Origin: Flavobacterium sp. AED
Lineage (GTDB): Bacteria; Bacteroidota; Bacteroidia; Flavobacteriales; Flavobacteriaceae
DNA: 64,000 bases
Reading direction: 5' to 3'
Assembly: GCF_000812945.1 (NCBI RefSeq)
Contig: NZ_JSYM01000001.1
Coordinates: 558,001 to 622,000, forward strand
Made by a program: the position numbers and the translations under genes. The notes under the pieces are model-generated. The model saw only the letters and a program-made list of their open reading frames with translations, did not search any database and was not told the DNA's origin. Shown in pieces: positions 63,714 through 64,000 of the stretch; the first letter of the stretch is position 1; the number at the start of each line of letters is the position of its first letter.

Positions 63714-64000
63714 ATGTTTGTATCAAAAGAAGATTTAGGAAGCGCCATTTATGGCTATCAGGTGGAACAAATAACCGAGGGCGATGATGATTTAGTATTG
63801 CAGGCCATTAACGCAGCAATTGAAGAGGTTGGCGGTTATTTGGCCGGCAATTCTTTGTATGATGTTGCGAAAATTTTTGCCACTACAGGCGCAAATAGAA
63901 ACGCCTTGATTTTGACACATACGGTTACCATTGCAAAATGGTATATCGTGGAGCTGTGCAATGCCGATATTATTTATGAGCAAGCAAAAGAACGGTATGA
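63714..64000 (+). CDS. Mu gp36-like (DUF1320) protein, partial
   Basis: Starts MFVSKEDLGSAIYGYQVEQI and continues past the window edge (95 codons seen). The sequence AINAAIEEVGGYLAGNSLYDV and IAKWYIVELCNADII matches the DUF1320 family, head-tail connectors named after Mu gp36. Supports Mu-like type of the prophage. Confidence 0.82.
   Translation, partial: MFVSKEDLGSAIYGYQVEQITEGDDDLVLQAINAAIEEVGGYLAGNSLYDVAKIFATTGANRNALILTHTVTIAKWYIVELCNADIIYEQAKERY

Larger units (their letters stand above)
44590..64000. mobile_element. Mu-like contractile-tailed prophage, left end inside window, right end outside
   Basis: From about 44.6 kb nearly all genes are phage morphogenesis genes. They include terminase, Mu gp36-like protein, prohead protease, capsid, holin-like protein and endolysin, sheath, tube, tape measure, gpD-, gpV-, gp25- and gpJ-like baseplate proteins, collar and fibre. 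Sheath and baseplate parts mean a contractile tail. The end is placed only roughly, between the purL terminator and a pair of 22-base-spaced repeats at 44617-44654. No integrase, transposase or repressor is seen in the window, so those must lie to the right. Confidence 0.88.

Overview
The window is low-GC DNA with Bacteroidota-type signals: TAnnTTTG -7 promoter elements, start sites with weak Shine-Dalgarno sequences, DUF3667 and bacillithiol (BshB1) genes, and short palindromic intergenic repeats of the kind common in Flavobacterium. The best overall fit is a chromosomal segment of a Flavobacterium-like bacterium. The right-hand third (about 44.6 kb to the window end) is a Mu-like, contractile-tailed prophage that continues beyond the window.

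Region 1 (1-11.1 kb) is a nitrate assimilation locus. A leftward operon encodes an outer-membrane porin, a periplasmic nitrate-binding protein, a permease and an ATPase (porin-nrtA-nrtB-nrtC). A Crp/Fnr regulator follows. A rightward unit encodes a giant nitrate reductase fused to its own NAD(P)H/FAD reductase, then a protein with a nitrite/sulfite-reductase half domain and a C-terminal rubredoxin. Region 2 (11.2-20.2 kb) is mixed: a thioesterase, a palindromic repeat element, a putative UDG-fold protein, katG, a cupin protein, a MarR-GNAT fusion, and a two-gene Lamassu-like defence candidate (Cap4/DUF4297-type nuclease plus Rad50/SMC-like ATPase with a zinc hook).

Region 3 (20.2-27.4 kb) is a leftward molybdenum cofactor operon (moeA, tauE-like, mobA, cobA, moaD, moeB-rhodanese, moaE, moaCB, moaA). 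It supplies the molybdopterin needed by the nitrate reductase, and through CobA it supplies precorrin-2 for siroheme. The same inverted repeat, TAAGTA-N4-TACTTA or a close variant, lies in front of the porin operon, the nitrate reductase gene and moeA. This suggests one regulon, probably controlled by the local Crp/Fnr protein.

Region 4 (27.4-44.5 kb) is ordinary core genome: arginase and ornithine aminotransferase with a divergent Lrp regulator, a dienelactone hydrolase, a DUF3667 membrane protein, an M28 peptidase, a sulfurtransferase, a PAS histidine kinase, tRNA-His, bshB1, isochorismate synthase with a hotdog thioesterase (menaquinone), a beta-helix lipoprotein and purL.

Region 5 (44.6 kb to the end) is the prophage. 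Read in its leftward direction it has protease/scaffold, capsid, membrane coiled-coil protein, endolysin, putative u-spanin, sheath, tube, a frameshifted tail assembly chaperone, tape measure, baseplate, tail fibre, and at the extreme end a diverged thymidylate-synthase-fold gene. Terminase subunits and a Mu gp36-like gene run rightward. The most interesting items are the TS-fold gene with an Asn-to-Asp change of the type that turns TS into dCMP hydroxymethylase, placed where Mu carries its DNA-modification gene mom; the two-gene defence candidate; the shared nitrate/Moco operator; and mutually exclusive hairpins beside the TS-like gene.
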